Positions 45,890 to 56,549 of a stretch of DNA of 64,000 nt are shown in pieces. Position numbers and translations under genes: made by a program. The stretch covers positions 124,001 to 188,000 of the forward strand of contig JACVCO010000002.1 in assembly GCA_016741995.1 (NCBI GenBank). The letters are read 5' to 3'. Within the stretch, counting starts at the first letter, position 1, and every line of letters starts with the position of its first letter. The stretch is from Hydrogenophaga sp. GTDB taxonomy: Bacteria > Pseudomonadota > Gammaproteobacteria > Burkholderiales > Burkholderiaceae_C. The notes under the pieces were generated by a model that did not search any database, had not been told where the DNA came from, and saw nothing but the letters and a program-made list of their open reading frames with translations.

Positions 45890-48800
45890 CTAGGAGGCGG
45901 CTTCCGTCGAGGCCATGACGGCGGGTGGCAGGCCGGCCTTGCGGCGCAGCCAGTTCGTGAAATCGTCGATATAGCTGTAGACCACGGGCACCACCACCAG
46001 CGTGAGCAGCGAGGAGGTGATGACGCCACCGATCACGGCTTGGCCCATGGGCGAGCGCTGCTCCGAGCCTTCGGTGAGCGCGAAGGCCAGCGGCACCATG
46101 CCGAACACCATGGCCAGCGTGGTCATGAGGATGGGGCGCAGCCGCACCTTGGCGGCCAGCAGCAGGGCGTCGTCGCGTGGCAGCGCGGGGCCGCCGGCAC
46201 GGCCCTCGCGCGCGCGGATGGCGAAGTCCACCAGCAGGATGGCGTTCTTGGTGACCAGACCCATGAGCAACACGATGCCGATGATGGAGAACATGCTCAT
46301 GGTGGAGCCGAACATCAGCAGCGCCAGCACCACGCCGATGAGCGTGAGCGGCAGCGAGGTCATCAGCGACAGCGGCTGCAGAAAGCTCTGGAACTGGCTC
46401 GCCAGGATCATGTAGATGAAGATGATCGCCAGCGCGAGTGCCGACAGCGCGTAGCCGAAGGACTCCTGCATGTTCTTGGTGGAGCCGCCGAACTCGTAGC
46501 GGTAGCCCGGTGGCAGCGCGATGGTGTCGAGTGCGGCGCGCATGGCGGTCGTCACCTCGCCAACCGAGCGGCCGTACACGTTGGCGTTGAAGGCCACCTC
46601 GCGGTTGAGGTTCTTGCGGTTGATCTGGTTCGGCCCCGTGGTCTCCACGATTTGCGCCACCTGCGACAAGGCCACGTTGCGCGCCGTGCCGTCGGTTGCG
46701 CTGCCCACGGTCAGCGGCAGTTGTGCCAGGTCGGTCGTGCGCTGGCGCGCGTCGGGCGCCAGGCGAACGATCACGTCGTAGGTTTCACCGTTCTGCGCGC
46801 GCCAGTTGCCCACGGTGGTGCCGGCCACCAGCGTGCGCAGTGCGCTGCCCACGGCACCGGTGGTCAGGCCCAGGTCGGACGCGAGCTCGCGGTTGAGCAC
46901 CACGTCGACCGTGGGCTTGTTGGGTTTCACGCTGGCGTCCAGGTCCACCAGGCCGACGATGGGTTCGAGCTTCTCGCGCACCACGCGGCTCAGGCGCTCC
47001 AGCTCGCCGAGGTCGTCGCCCTGCAGCGAGAACTCGATCTGTTTGTTGCCGCCCACGGCGTCGAGCAGGCCCACGTGCGTGACGGTGATGCCCGGCACGC
47101 TGCGCAGCCGCTCGCGCAGCAGGGCCGACATGGCGCTCGCGTTGCGCGTGCGTTCCTTGCGATCCACCAGCCGCACGTACACGCTGGCGTACATGGGGCC
47201 TTGCGCGTTGCCGGTGTTGATGGTGGTGAGCGTGTAGCGCACCTCGGGGAAGCTGCGCAGGATGCCTTCGACTTCGCGCGCCTTGGCCTCGGTGGCCTGG
47301 ATCGACGAACCCACGGGCGTGTTGAAGCTGATCGATGTCTCGGAGAAATCGGCCTGCGGCACGAACTCGGTGCCCAGCAGCGGCAGCATGACGATGCTGG
47401 AGATGAAGGTGGCCAGCGCGAGCGCCAACGTGGCGAGCTTGTGGCGCAGCGACCAGCGCAAGGCACCCTGGTAGCCCTCGGCCAGATCGTCCTGGAAACG
47501 GTCGAACCAGTGGGTGATGCGGCCCAGCGTGCGGTCGTAGAAGCTGTTGCCGGGCGGCTTGCCGTGCGCGTCGATGGCCGGGTCGTGCCACACGGACGAC
47601 AGCATCGGGTCGAGCGTGAAGCTCACGAACATGGAGATGAGCACGGCCGCCACCATGGTGATGCCGAACTCGTGGAAGAACTTGCCGATGATGCCGCCCA
47701 TGAAACCGATGGGCAGGAACACGGCCACGATGGACAAGGTGGTGGCCAGCACCGCCAGGCCGATCTCCTGCGTGCCGTCCATGGCGGCCTGGTAGGGCTT
47801 CTTGCCCATCTGCACATGGCGCACGATGTTCTCTCGCACCACGATGGCATCGTCGATCAGCAGGCCCACCGAGAGCGTGAGCGCCATCAGCGTGATCATG
47901 TTGATCGTGAACCCGAGCAGGTTCATGACGAAGAAGGTGCCGATCACCGCGATGGGCAGCGTGAGCCCGGTGATGACCGTGGAGCGCCAGGAGTTCAGGA
48001 ACAGGAAGACGATCAGCACCGTGAGGATCGCGCCCTCGATCAGCGTCTGCCGCACGTTCTGCACCGACACGCGGATCGGCCGCGAGCCGTCGGCGATGGG
48101 CTCGAGCTTCACGCCGGGTGGCAGCTCCGGCTTGACGGCCTGGATGGCGGCGTTGAGGCCGTCGACCACCGCGATGGTGTTCTCGTCCTGCGACTTCTGC
48201 ACCTGCAGCAGCAGCGTGCGCTGGCCGTTGTAGAGCGCCAGGCTCTCCAGCTCCTGCGTGCCGTCGCTCACGTGCGCGACCTGGCCGAGCCGGACGGGCG
48301 ACCCCCCGCGGCGGCCGACGATGATGTTCTCGAAATCGCGCGGGTTCTGTGCGCGCGACAGCACCTGCACCACCCGCTCGGCGTCGCGCGTCTTGAGCGT
48401 GCCCACGGGCAGGTCCTGGTTCTCGCTGCGCAGCGCGGCGTTCACCTGCTCGGGCGTCACACCCAGGGCCTGCATGGCCACCGGGTCGAGCTCGATGTTG
48501 ATGGCACGGTCGGTGGCACCCACCAGATTCACGGCGCCGACGCCGCGCACGTTCTCCAGCCGCTTCTTGAGCACCTGATCGGCCCAGGTGGTGAGCTCGA
48601 CCGCGGAGAGGGTGCGCCCGTCCACCGCCTCGGGTACCACGGCCACCGACCAGATCGACCGGCTTGCCGGGTCGAAGCGCAGCACGCGCGGTTCTTCCAC
48701 CTCGTCGCGCAGCGCGGGTCGCAGGATGCCGATGCGCTCGCGCACGTCGTCGGCGGCCTTGCGGCCATCCACCGTGAGCTGGAACTCGATGATCACCACG

Positions 48801-49066
48801 GAGCTGCCTTCGTAGCTGCGCGAGGTGAGTGTGTTCACGCCCGCGATGGCGTTGACGGCTTCCTCGACCTTCTTGGTGACCTCGCTTTCCACGATTTCGG
48901 GCGAGGCGCCCGGGTAGGCGGTGGTGACCACCACCACGGGGAAATCGATGTTCGGGAACTGGTCGACCTGCAGGCGCTGGTACGAGAACGCGCCCAGCAC
49001 CACGAAGGCGAGCATCACCATGGTCGCGAAGACCGGGTTGCGCAACGAGACCTGGGTGAACCACAT
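45890..49066 (-). CDS. Efflux RND transporter permease
   Basis: 1058-residue inner-membrane proton-driven pump of the AcrB/HAE family. Twelve membrane helices are arranged 1+5 / 1+5 around two large periplasmic loops. The N-terminus is typical ([34 protein letters not shown]). The proton-relay pair Asp-Asp is in [12 protein letters not shown] near residues 405-416. It belongs to the single-permease branch nearer to MexF/VexF-like or MdtB-like pumps than to AcrB proper. Substrate unknown; TetR control suggests an inducible drug or solvent pump. It follows the adaptor gene by 16 bases. Confidence 0.92.
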   Translation of the reverse strand: MWFTQVSLRNPVFATMVMLAFVVLGAFSYQRLQVDQFPNIDFPVVVVTTAYPGASPEIVESEVTKKVEEAVNAIAGVNTLTSRSYEGSSVVIIEFQLTVDGRKAADDVRERIGILRPALRDEVEEPRVLRFDPASRSIWSVAVVPEAVDGRTLSAVELTTWADQVLKKRLENVRGVGAVNLVGATDRAINIELDPVAMQALGVTPEQVNAALRSENQDLPVGTLKTRDAERVVQVLSRAQNPRDFENIIVGRRGGSPVRLGQVAHVSDGTQELESLALYNGQRTLLLQVQKSQDENTIAVVDGLNAAIQAVKPELPPGVKLEPIADGSRPIRVSVQNVRQTLIEGAILTVLIVFLFLNSWRSTVITGLTLPIAVIGTFFVMNLLGFTINMITLMALTLSVGLLIDDAIVVRENIVRHVQMGKKPYQAAMDGTQEIGLAVLATTLSIVAVFLPIGFMGGIIGKFFHEFGITMVAAVLISMFVSFTLDPMLSSVWHDPAIDAHGKPPGNSFYDRTLGRITHWFDRFQDDLAEGYQGALRWSLRHKLATLALALATFISSIVMLPLLGTEFVPQADFSETSISFNTPVGSSIQATEAKAREVEGILRSFPEVRYTLTTINTGNAQGPMYASVYVRLVDRKERTRNASAMSALLRERLRSVPGITVTHVGLLDAVGGNKQIEFSLQGDDLGELERLSRVVREKLEPIVGLVDLDASVKPNKPTVDVVLNRELASDLGLTTGAVGSALRTLVAGTTVGNWRAQNGETYDVIVRLAPDARQRTTDLAQLPLTVGSATDGTARNVALSQVAQIVETTGPNQINRKNLNREVAFNANVYGRSVGEVTTAMRAALDTIALPPGYRYEFGGSTKNMQESFGYALSALALAIIFIYMILASQFQSFLQPLSLMTSLPLTLIGVVLALLMFGSTMSMFSIIGIVLLMGLVTKNAILLVDFAIRAREGRAGGPALPRDDALLLAAKVRLRPILMTTLAMVFGMVPLAFALTEGSEQRSPMGQAVIGGVITSSLLTLVVVPVVYSYIDDFTNWLRRKAGLPPAVMASTEAAS

Positions 49067-49082
49067 GGCGGCGCCGGCCCGT

Positions 49083-50240
<1,158 letters not shown>

Positions 50241-50247
50241 GGGGCGG

Positions 50248-50907
50248 TCAGGCGGGGAGCTTCAACATGCCGTGCAGGATCAGGTCGACCTGCGTGTCGA
50301 TGAAGGTGATCGGGTCGAGCTGCTGCGAGGGTGGGCAGCAGGGCGCCATGGAGTGCTTCCAGGTGAGCAGGAAGATCATGGGCGCGATCAGGCTGTAGAC
50401 GGCGTAGTCCAGGTCCATCGCGCGGAACTCGCCGCGTTCGACGCCGCGTTGCAGGATGCGCTTGAGCAGGTCGTTGCCCGGGATGATCACTTCCTGCTGG
50501 TAGAAGGCCGCGATTTCCGGAAAGGAGCCGGCTTCGCTCATCACCAGCTTGGTGATGCCCGAGGCCGGCGTCATGCCCACGTGCTCCCACCAGGTGTGCA
50601 TGGCGTAGCGCACCAGCTCTGCACTGCTGCCGGTGAACTCCGCGAGTTCGGCCGTCCACAAGGGGAAACGGCCGGCGATGTTCTCGCGCACCACGGCCTT
50701 GAACAGGTCTTCCTTGCTGGGGAAGTAGAGGAACAGCGTGCCCTTGGAGACGCCGGCGCGCGCCGCCACCTCTTCCACGCGGGTGGCGGCGAAGCCCTTC
50801 TCCACGAAGAGCGCCAGCGCCGCGTCGATCAATTCGCCCGGGCGCGCTTCCTTGCGCCGGGCGCGGCGGGGCGCGGCGGGTTCGGGGTTGGAGCGGGGCG
50901 TGGGCAT
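50248..50907 (-). CDS. TetR/AcrR-family transcriptional regulator
   Basis: 219-residue TetR-type repressor. The N-terminal HTH (about 20-65) contains LIDAALALFVEKGFAATRVE and VSKGTLFLYFPSKEDLFKAV. The C-terminal ligand domain is all-helical (TetR_C/AcrR group, PxxxFxxTQVDLILHGM end). It is the first gene of the efflux operon and a 24-base palindrome (50916-50939) sits nine bases upstream of the ATG, so it should repress its own operon. An in-frame TTG at 50916 lies within the operator and is less likely as start. Confidence 0.9.
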   Translation of the reverse strand: MPTPRSNPEPAAPRRARRKEARPGELIDAALALFVEKGFAATRVEEVAARAGVSKGTLFLYFPSKEDLFKAVVRENIAGRFPLWTAELAEFTGSSAELVRYAMHTWWEHVGMTPASGITKLVMSEAGSFPEIAAFYQQEVIIPGNDLLKRILQRGVERGEFRAMDLDYAVYSLIAPMIFLLTWKHSMAPCCPPSQQLDPITFIDTQVDLILHGMLKLPA

Positions 50908-50915
50908 GGCTGGCA

Positions 50916-50939
50916 ATTACTGACCGACGGGTTAGTAAT
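50916..50939. promoter_or_regulatory. TetR-type operator upstream of the efflux operon
   Basis: Two 10-base arms, ATTACTGACC and GGTTAGTAAT, match at nine of ten positions as an inverted repeat around GACG. Size and spacing fit an AcrR/TetR dimer-pair site. It lies immediately before tetR and just downstream of a TATATT -10-like hexamer on the minus strand (50937-50942), so repressor binding would block the promoter. Confidence 0.72.
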
Positions 50940-50956
50940 ATACCCCAGCCCCCATG

Positions 50957-50974
50957 CCGGCGGATGTCCGCCGG
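50957..50974. other. Hairpin between glutaryl-CoA dehydrogenase end and efflux promoter
   Basis: CCGGCGGA and TCCGCCGG form a perfect 8-base stem with a two-base loop, 26 bases past the glutaryl-CoA dehydrogenase stop on the minus strand. No T run follows, so termination would be weak or need Rho. It may insulate the downstream TetR-controlled promoter. Confidence 0.3.
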
Positions 50975-50999
50975 GTAAAGCGCGGGACAGCGCGGCGGC

Positions 51000-52193
51000 T
51001 CAGTTGAAAGCCGCAATCCCCGTGATCGCCCGGCCCAGGATCAGCGCGTGGATGTCGTGCGTGCCCTCGTAGGTGTTGACCACCTCGAGGTTCACCAGGT
51101 GGCGTGCCACGCCGAACTCGTCGCTGATGCCGTTGCCGCCCATCATGTCGCGCGCCAGGCGGGCGATGTCGAGCGCCTTGCCGCAGCTGTTGCGCTTGAG
51201 GATGGAGGTGAGTTCCACCGGCGCGGCGCCTTCGTCCTTCATGCGGCCCAGGCGCAGGCAGCCCTGCAGGCCCAGGCTGATCTCGGTCAGCATGTCGGCC
51301 AGCTTTTTCTGCACCAGCTGGTTGGCCGCGAGCGGGCGGCCGAACTGCTGGCGGTCCAGCACGTACTGGCGGGCGCGGAAGTAGCAGTCTTCCGCCGCAC
51401 CCAGCGCGCCCCAGGCGATGCCGTAGCGCGCGCTGTTCAGGCAGGTGAAGGGGCCCTTCAAGCCACGCACCTCGGGGAAGGCGTTCTCTTCCGGCACGAA
51501 CACGCCGTCCATCACGATCTCGCCGGTGATCGAGGCGCGCAGGCCGACCTTGCTGTGGATGGCGGGGGCGCTCAGGCCCTTCCAGCCTTTTTCCAGGATG
51601 AAGCCGCGGATGGCGCCTTCGTCGTCCTTGGCCCAGACCACGAACACGTCGGCGATCGGGCTGTTGGTGATCCACATCTTGGCGCCCGACAGGCTGTAGC
51701 CGCCGTCGACCTTTTTGGCGCGCGTGACCATGCTGCCCGGGTCGGAGCCGTGGTTGGGTTCGGTCAGGCCGAAGCAGCCGATCCACTGGCCGCTGGCGAG
51801 CTTGGGCAGGTACTTCTGCTTCTGCGCTTCGGTGCCGAACTCGTTGATCGGCACCATCACCAGCGAGCTCTGCACGCTCATCATCGAGCGGTAGCCCGAG
51901 TCCACGCGCTCGACCTCGCGCGCCACCAGGCCGTAGCAGACGTAGTTGAGGCCGGCACCGCCGTACTGCTCGGGGATGGTGGCGCCCAGCAGGCCCAGTT
52001 CGCCCATCTCGCGGAAGATGGCCGGGTCGGTCTTCTCGTGGCGGAAGGCTTCCGTCACGCGGGGCAGCAGGCGTTCCTGGCAGTAGGCGTGGGCGGCGTC
52101 GCGCACGGCGCGTTCGTCGTCGGTGAGCTGGCCGTCGAGCTGGAACGGGTCTTCCCAGCTGAAGCTGGCTTTGGTCTTGGCGGGCGAGAGCAT
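51000..52193 (-). CDS. gcdH: Glutaryl-CoA dehydrogenase-like acyl-CoA dehydrogenase
   Basis: 397-residue FAD flavoenzyme that oxidises and decarboxylates glutaryl-CoA to crotonyl-CoA in lysine/tryptophan/aromatic breakdown. The FAD/substrate segment is [17 protein letters not shown] near residues 140-156, and [19 protein letters not shown] is near 75-93. The catalytic base glutamate is in [18 protein letters not shown] near 375, and [12 protein letters not shown] is typical of GcdH. Start is the ATG before [17 protein letters not shown] LysR gene is divergent, the usual arrangement for this function. Confidence 0.9.
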   Translation of the reverse strand: MLSPAKTKASFSWEDPFQLDGQLTDDERAVRDAAHAYCQERLLPRVTEAFRHEKTDPAIFREMGELGLLGATIPEQYGGAGLNYVCYGLVAREVERVDSGYRSMMSVQSSLVMVPINEFGTEAQKQKYLPKLASGQWIGCFGLTEPNHGSDPGSMVTRAKKVDGGYSLSGAKMWITNSPIADVFVVWAKDDEGAIRGFILEKGWKGLSAPAIHSKVGLRASITGEIVMDGVFVPEENAFPEVRGLKGPFTCLNSARYGIAWGALGAAEDCYFRARQYVLDRQQFGRPLAANQLVQKKLADMLTEISLGLQGCLRLGRMKDEGAAPVELTSILKRNSCGKALDIARLARDMMGGNGISDEFGVARHLVNLEVVNTYEGTHDIHALILGRAITGIAAFN

Positions 52194-52293
52194 GGCTTGT
52201 CTCCGTGTGCGGTGATCGATCGCCGGATTGTCGACCGGCAAGCCATAGCTGTCTAATATCGATCCTGTATTCAACGATTCGATCGGCATATTG

Positions 52294-53184
52294 ATGGAGT
52301 TCCGCCACCTGCGCTGCTTTCTGGTGCTCGCCGAAGAGCTGCACTTCGGCCGCGCGGCCCAGCGCCTGGCCATGACGCAGCCGCCGCTGTCGCTCAACAT
52401 CCAGCAGCTCGAGGCCTCGGTGGGCGCACCGCTGTTCCTGCGCAACAGCCGCGGTGTGGCGCTCACGCCCGCGGGCCTGGCCTTCGTGCCGCGCGCGCGG
52501 GCCCTGCTCGACGCCGCCGCCGGCGCCGCGCGCGAGGCGCGCGAAGTGGCGCAGGGCGTGAGCGGCCAGTTGCGCGTGGGCTTCGCGGGCACCGTGCTCT
52601 ACCGCGGCCTGCCGCAGATCCTGCGTGGCTTCGCGCAGCGCCACCCCCGCCTGAAGCTGGTGCTGCGCGAGATGAGTTCGAGCGACCAGTTGATCGACCT
52701 GCAGCACGGCCGGCTGGAGGCCGGCTTCGTGCACACCACGCGCGTGCCGCCGGGCTGCGCGCAGGTGCTGGTGTCGCGCCAGGCGTTCGTGGCCTGCGTG
52801 CCGGTGGCGCACCCGCTGGCGCGCAAACGGCGCATGGCACCAGCCGCGCTCGCGGGCGAGCCCTTCGTGGCCATCTCGCGCGCCGTCTCGCCCGATTACC
52901 ACGACCGCCTGCTCGCGCTGTGCGCCGACCACGGCTTCGAGCCCGACGTGCGCTTCGAGCTGCGCCACTGGCTCAGCGTGGTGTCGCTCGTGGCTCAGGG
53001 GCTGGGCGTGTCGATGGTGCCGGCCGCGCTGCAGCAGGCCGGCCTGCCCGGTGCGGCTTTCGTGCCACTGCAGGGCGACTCGCCGCCGTATGAAACGCGT
53101 TGCCTCTGGCGCAGCGGCGGCGAGAGCGCCGCGCTCGGCGCATTCCTGGACGCCGTGCGGGGCTTCGCCATCCCTGGAGAATGA
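52294..53184 (+). CDS. LysR-family transcriptional regulator (likely controls gcdH)
   Basis: 296-residue LysR-type regulator. The N-terminal HTH reads [22 protein letters not shown] with [19 protein letters not shown], the form seen in BenM/CatM-like activators. The effector domain follows from about residue 90. ATG at 52294 is chosen over an adjacent TTG at 52291. It is divergent from glutaryl-CoA dehydrogenase across a 100-base AT-richer gap that holds ATCGA/TCGAT arms (52258-52283). A role as glutarate or aromatic-acid responsive activator is inferred from position. Confidence 0.87.
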   Translation: MEFRHLRCFLVLAEELHFGRAAQRLAMTQPPLSLNIQQLEASVGAPLFLRNSRGVALTPAGLAFVPRARALLDAAAGAAREAREVAQGVSGQLRVGFAGTVLYRGLPQILRGFAQRHPRLKLVLREMSSSDQLIDLQHGRLEAGFVHTTRVPPGCAQVLVSRQAFVACVPVAHPLARKRRMAPAALAGEPFVAISRAVSPDYHDRLLALCADHGFEPDVRFELRHWLSVVSLVAQGLGVSMVPAALQQAGLPGAAFVPLQGDSPPYETRCLWRSGGESAALGAFLDAVRGFAIPGE

Positions 53185-53206
53185 GCGCTTCGCCAAGGAG
53201 AAATCG

Positions 53207-53743
53207 ATGAGCGACAAACAAGTGCTGGTGCTCGGTGGCGGCTGCTTCTGGTGCACCGAAGCCGTCTACAAGGGCGTGCGCGGCGTCACCGACGTCGAGT
53301 CAGGCTACAGCAACGGCCATGCGAAGCAGCCGAGCTACGAGCAGGTGTGCACCGGCACCACCGGCCACAACGAGGTGGTGCGCCTGGAATACGACCCGGC
53401 GGTGGTGAGCACGCGCGATCTGCTGGAGATCTTTTTTGTTGTGCACGACCCGACCACGCTGAACCGGCAGGGCAACGACGTGGGCACGCAGTACCGCAGC
53501 GGCATTTACTTCACCACGCCCGAGCAAGCCACCGAGGCGCAACTCATCGTCGCCGAGCTCACGCAGGCCAACGCGTTTGACCGTCCCATCGTGACCGAGT
53601 TGGTGCCGCTGCAGAACTACTCGCCCGCCGAGGACTACCACCAGGATTTCTTCGAGCGCAACCCATACCAGGGCTATTGCATGGCGGTGGCGGCGCCGAA
53701 GGTCGCCAAGTTCCGCAAGACCTTCGCGCGGCTGGCGAAGTAA
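53207..53743 (+). CDS. msrA: Peptide-methionine (S)-S-oxide reductase MsrA
   Basis: 178-residue antioxidant repair enzyme that reduces methionine-S-sulfoxide in proteins. The catalytic motif LGGGCFWCTEAVYKGVRGV holds the active cysteine near residue 14. The family's SGYSNGHAKQPSYEQVCTGTTGHNEVV and YRSGIYFTTPEQ follow. Resolving cysteines near the C-terminus are reduced to one (YQGYCMAVAAPK), so recycling may differ from E. coli MsrA. The start is the ATG with AAGGAGAAATCG upstream. Its stop nearly abuts the convergent transporter gene. Confidence 0.94.
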   Translation: MSDKQVLVLGGGCFWCTEAVYKGVRGVTDVESGYSNGHAKQPSYEQVCTGTTGHNEVVRLEYDPAVVSTRDLLEIFFVVHDPTTLNRQGNDVGTQYRSGIYFTTPEQATEAQLIVAELTQANAFDRPIVTELVPLQNYSPAEDYHQDFFERNPYQGYCMAVAAPKVAKFRKTFARLAK

Positions 53744-53746
53744 GGC

Positions 53747-54616
53747 TCAGCGCCCTGGCCGCCAACGCGGCCAGAACACGATCACCGCAAGGCCGCCCAG
53801 CACCAGCGCGCAGGCGCCGAGCTTCCATCCGGGCATGGCCTCGCCCAGGCTCAGGGCCGAGGCGCTCATGCCGAACACCGGCACCAGCAAGGCCATGGGC
53901 GTGACCGTGGCCGCCGGGTGGCGCGCCAGCAACCAGTTCCACGCGCCGTAGCCGAACAGCGTGTTGCCCACCGCTTGCCACAGCACGCTGGCCCACACCA
54001 CGCCGTCGGCCGCGCGCAGCGCCTGCGCGATGGCGGCGGGGCCTTCCACCAGCAGCGATATCGCCAGCAGCGGCGGCACCGCGAACACGCTGCTCCAGAC
54101 CATGAAGTGCAGCATGTTCACCGGCCCGAGCGACTTCACCACCAGGTTCGCGCAGGCCCAGAAGAAAGCAGCGCCGATGATCAGTGCCAGGCCGGCCATG
54201 GTGACGGTGGCGTCCAGGTTGGCGACGATGACACCCAGCCCCGCCACCGCCAGCAGCAGGCCCGCGATCTGGAAGCCGCGCACCCGCTCGCGCATCAGCC
54301 ACAGCGACAGGCCGATGGTGAAGAACACCTGCACCTGCACCACCAGCGAGGCGAGGCCGGGGGAGATGCGGCCGTCGATGGCGAAGAACAGCAAGCCGAA
54401 CTGGCCGGCACCCAGCAACACGCCGAAAGCCGCCAGCGAACGCCACGGTGCCGTGGGCCGCGGCACGAACAGCAGCCAGGGCAGGGCCGAGAGCGCAAAG
54501 CGCAGGGTGGCAAACAGGAAAGGCGGCAGCCCGTCGAGCCCCCAGCGGATGACGACGAAGTTGGTGCCCCAGACGGCGACGACGGCCAGGGCAAGCAGCA
54601 GGTGGGAAGCGGGCAA
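53747..54616 (-). CDS. EamA/DMT-family transporter
   Basis: 289-residue inner-membrane protein with ten hydrophobic segments in two EamA repeats. It starts SHLLLALAVVAVWGTNFVVIRWGLD, the pattern of the E. coli YdcZ/YedA-RhtA-like exporters. The substrate is unknown; O-acetylserine/cysteine exporters (EamA/YfiK context) belong to the same family. The start is TTG at 54616 because no ATG precedes the first helix. Convergent with msrA with three bases between stops. Confidence 0.82.
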   Translation of the reverse strand: MPASHLLLALAVVAVWGTNFVVIRWGLDGLPPFLFATLRFALSALPWLLFVPRPTAPWRSLAAFGVLLGAGQFGLLFFAIDGRISPGLASLVVQVQVFFTIGLSLWLMRERVRGFQIAGLLLAVAGLGVIVANLDATVTMAGLALIIGAAFFWACANLVVKSLGPVNMLHFMVWSSVFAVPPLLAISLLVEGPAAIAQALRAADGVVWASVLWQAVGNTLFGYGAWNWLLARHPAATVTPMALLVPVFGMSASALSLGEAMPGWKLGACALVLGGLAVIVFWPRWRPGR

Positions 54617-54710
54617 GGGGGCACCAGGGAGGAAAGCGCTGCAGTGTAGTGAGGCCGGTTGCCGGGGGGAGTCGCCTGCGCCACTCTGCGGTTATATTTA
54701 CGCAACTCGA

Positions 54711-54722
54711 TTGCAATAGCAA
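54711..54722. promoter_or_regulatory. Short inverted repeat at Fur-family gene start
   Basis: TTGC and GCAA flank AATA immediately before the ATG of the Fur/Zur-family regulator, with a related TTACGCAA just upstream. Metal regulators often autoregulate through AT-rich dyads like this, but the symmetry is only four bases per arm, so this is a weak candidate. Confidence 0.2.
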
Positions 54723-54723
54723 C

Positions 54724-55251
54724 ATGCCTGCCGCCAACGATGCATCGGCCATGCCCGCCGAATCCGCCGAATCCGCCGAATGGATGCGCCGCCTGCAGGC
54801 GGCCGGCCTGCGGCGCACGCTCACCACGCGCGCGGTGGTGGGCGTGTTCCTGGCCCGTGCCGACCAGGGGCTCACGCACGCCCAGGTGTTCGCGGCGTTG
54901 CAAGCGCGTGGGCACGAGGTCAATCGCGTCACGATCTATCGGCTGCTGGATCGGCTGGTGGCCGCGGGCGTGCTCTCGCGCCGCACCGACGACGCGCGCA
55001 CCTGGCGCTTTGCGTTGCTCGGTGGCGGCCCGGTGGCGCGCGGTGCGCGGGCGGGTACCGCCCCACGCTTCGAATGCCTGTCTTGCCACCGCGAGTTCGT
55101 GCTGGAGGCCACCGGCTCGGCCGCTCGCGCAGCCGAGCGCGAGCTCCTGCGCGCCGTGGCCCGATTGGGGCATGCCGGCGAGCGCGCAGATCTCACGGTG
55201 CGCGGCCGCTGCGCCGACTGCCGGACGCAACATCCGCCCGCACAGGAATGA
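54724..55251 (+). CDS. Fur-family transcriptional repressor (Zur-like)
   Basis: 175-residue Fur-superfamily protein. The winged-helix part (about 20-95) has RRTLTTRAVVGVFLARADQGLTHAQVFAAL and VNRVTIYRLLDRLVAAGVL. The C-terminal dimerisation part has two CxxC pairs, ECLSC and CADC, for structural zinc. An FECLSCHREF core and the lack of the HHDH Fur motif favour a zinc-type (Zur) member over iron-type Fur. The ATG at 54724 is used; upstream codons cross a promoter-like region. Next to it lies a tiny Cys/His-rich exported protein. Confidence 0.85.
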   Translation: MPAANDASAMPAESAESAEWMRRLQAAGLRRTLTTRAVVGVFLARADQGLTHAQVFAALQARGHEVNRVTIYRLLDRLVAAGVLSRRTDDARTWRFALLGGGPVARGARAGTAPRFECLSCHREFVLEATGSAARAAERELLRAVARLGHAGERADLTVRGRCADCRTQHPPAQE

Positions 55252-55305
55252 ACGCTCCGGTATCGCCGGGGCCCCGTCTTTCGAAACCCAAGCCTGAAGC
55301 ACACC

Positions 55306-55551
55306 ATGAAGCAACGCTCCTTTGTCGCCCTGATGCCGCTCCTGTTGTTCGCCGGCAGTGCGCTGGCCCAGCATTCCGCGCAGGAGGTTCAGCAGGACAT
55401 CCAGCGCCACCGCGCGATGGCCGCGGCCCATGAAGCCGCGGCCAGGTGCCTGGAATCGGGCAAGGGTGAAAAAGCCTGCTACGCGGAACTGGCCGTGGCC
55501 TGCAAAGGCCTGGCCATCGGCAAGCATTGCGGCATGCGCCACGCCCACTGA
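55306..55551 (+). CDS. Small exported Cys/His-rich protein of unknown function
   Basis: 81-residue precursor with a clear Sec signal peptide (MKQRSFVALMPLLLFAGSALA, cleavage at ALA-Q). It leaves a mature helical protein of about 60 residues with four cysteines (RCLE, ACYA, ACKG, HCGM) and a His-rich tail, KHCGMRHAH. I do not recognise a family. Adjacency to a Fur/Zur-type regulator (54 bases downstream) and the Cys/His content point to a periplasmic metal-binding role, but that is inference. An AGGTTC-like region does not give a strong ribosome-binding site; the start is the only ATG. Confidence 0.72.
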   Translation: MKQRSFVALMPLLLFAGSALAQHSAQEVQQDIQRHRAMAAAHEAAARCLESGKGEKACYAELAVACKGLAIGKHCGMRHAH

Positions 55552-55562
55552 TCGGACGCAGG

Positions 55563-55582
55563 CCCGGCGTACCATCGCCGGG
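55563..55582 (+). other. Hairpin abutting the GTG start of the AEC transporter
   Basis: CCCGGCG and CGCCGGG pair perfectly around TACCAT. The last G of the stem is the first base of the GTG start codon, so the structure would hide the ribosome-binding region. No T tract follows, so it is more likely to affect translation than to end transcription. Confidence 0.3.
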
Positions 55583-56538
55583 TGAACCTCGCCACCCACC
55601 CGGTTTTCGTTTCCCTCGCGCCCGTCTTCCTGCTCATCGGCCTCGGCTACCTCGCCGGGCGCCTGCGGTGGATACGCGATGCCGCGGTGAAAGACCTGTC
55701 GAACCTGGTCTTCATGGTGCTGATCCCCGCGCTGCTGTTCCGCACCATGAGCGCGGTGCGTTTCGAGGTGCTGGATCTGCGGCCGCTGCTGGCCTACTTT
55801 CCCGCCGCCTTGCTGCTCCTGGGCGTGTCGATCGCCTGGCGCGGTGCCACCCGGCACAGCGTGGTGGTGGCGCTGGCCGGTACCTTCTCGAACATGGTGA
55901 TGATCGGCATCACGTTGGTCGAACTGGCGTACGGCAAGGCCGGGTTGGTCACCTTGCTCACGCTGGTGTCGGTGCACGCACTCATTCTGCTCAGTGTGGG
56001 GTCGGTGGTGCTTGAGCTCGTGGTCGCGCGCGAGGCGCGTGAGCGGGGGGGCGATGCGCCCCACCTGTGGGCCACCGTTGGCTCGGTCATCAAGGGCACA
56101 TTGATCCACCCCATTCCCTTGCCCATCATCTGCGGCCTGCTTTTTGCCCAGACCGGGTGGAGCCTGCCCGTGGTGATCGACAAGCCGTTGCAGTTGCTGG
56201 GCAATGCCTTCGGCCCGATCTCGCTGGTGCTGGTGGGTGTGAGCCTGGCGGCCACGCCGCTGGCGGGCCACTGGCGCGCGGCGGCCGAGGTGATGGTGGC
56301 CAAGAACATCGTGCTGCCCTTGCTCGTGGGCCTGGGCGCGTGGGCGGTGGGCATCAGCGGCCTGCCACTGACCGTGGTGGTGGTGGCTGCCGCACTGCCG
56401 GTGGGGGCCAACGTGTTCCTTTTCGCGCAGCGCTACAACGCCGCGCAGGAGCTCATCACCGCGAGCATGGGCCTGTCGACCTTTGCGGCGCTTGTCACGC
56501 TCAGCCTCACCATGACGGTGATGTCCTGGGTGGCCTGA
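55582..56538 (+). CDS. AEC-family (auxin efflux carrier-like) transporter
   Basis: 318-residue inner-membrane protein with ten hydrophobic segments in an inverted 5+5 arrangement. The family features are LAPVFLLIGLGYLAGRLRW at the start, KDLSNLVFMVLIPALLFRTM, and the C-terminal LPVGANVFLFAQRYN. AEC proteins such as MdcF carry malonate or other carboxylates; the substrate here is unknown. The start GTG is chosen because no nearby ATG keeps the first helix. Convergent with the TM2 gene. Confidence 0.85.
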   Translation: MNLATHPVFVSLAPVFLLIGLGYLAGRLRWIRDAAVKDLSNLVFMVLIPALLFRTMSAVRFEVLDLRPLLAYFPAALLLLGVSIAWRGATRHSVVVALAGTFSNMVMIGITLVELAYGKAGLVTLLTLVSVHALILLSVGSVVLELVVAREARERGGDAPHLWATVGSVIKGTLIHPIPLPIICGLLFAQTGWSLPVVIDKPLQLLGNAFGPISLVLVGVSLAATPLAGHWRAAAEVMVAKNIVLPLLVGLGAWAVGISGLPLTVVVVAAALPVGANVFLFAQRYNAAQELITASMGLSTFAALVTLSLTMTVMSWVA

Positions 56539-56549
56539 GCGCCGTCACC

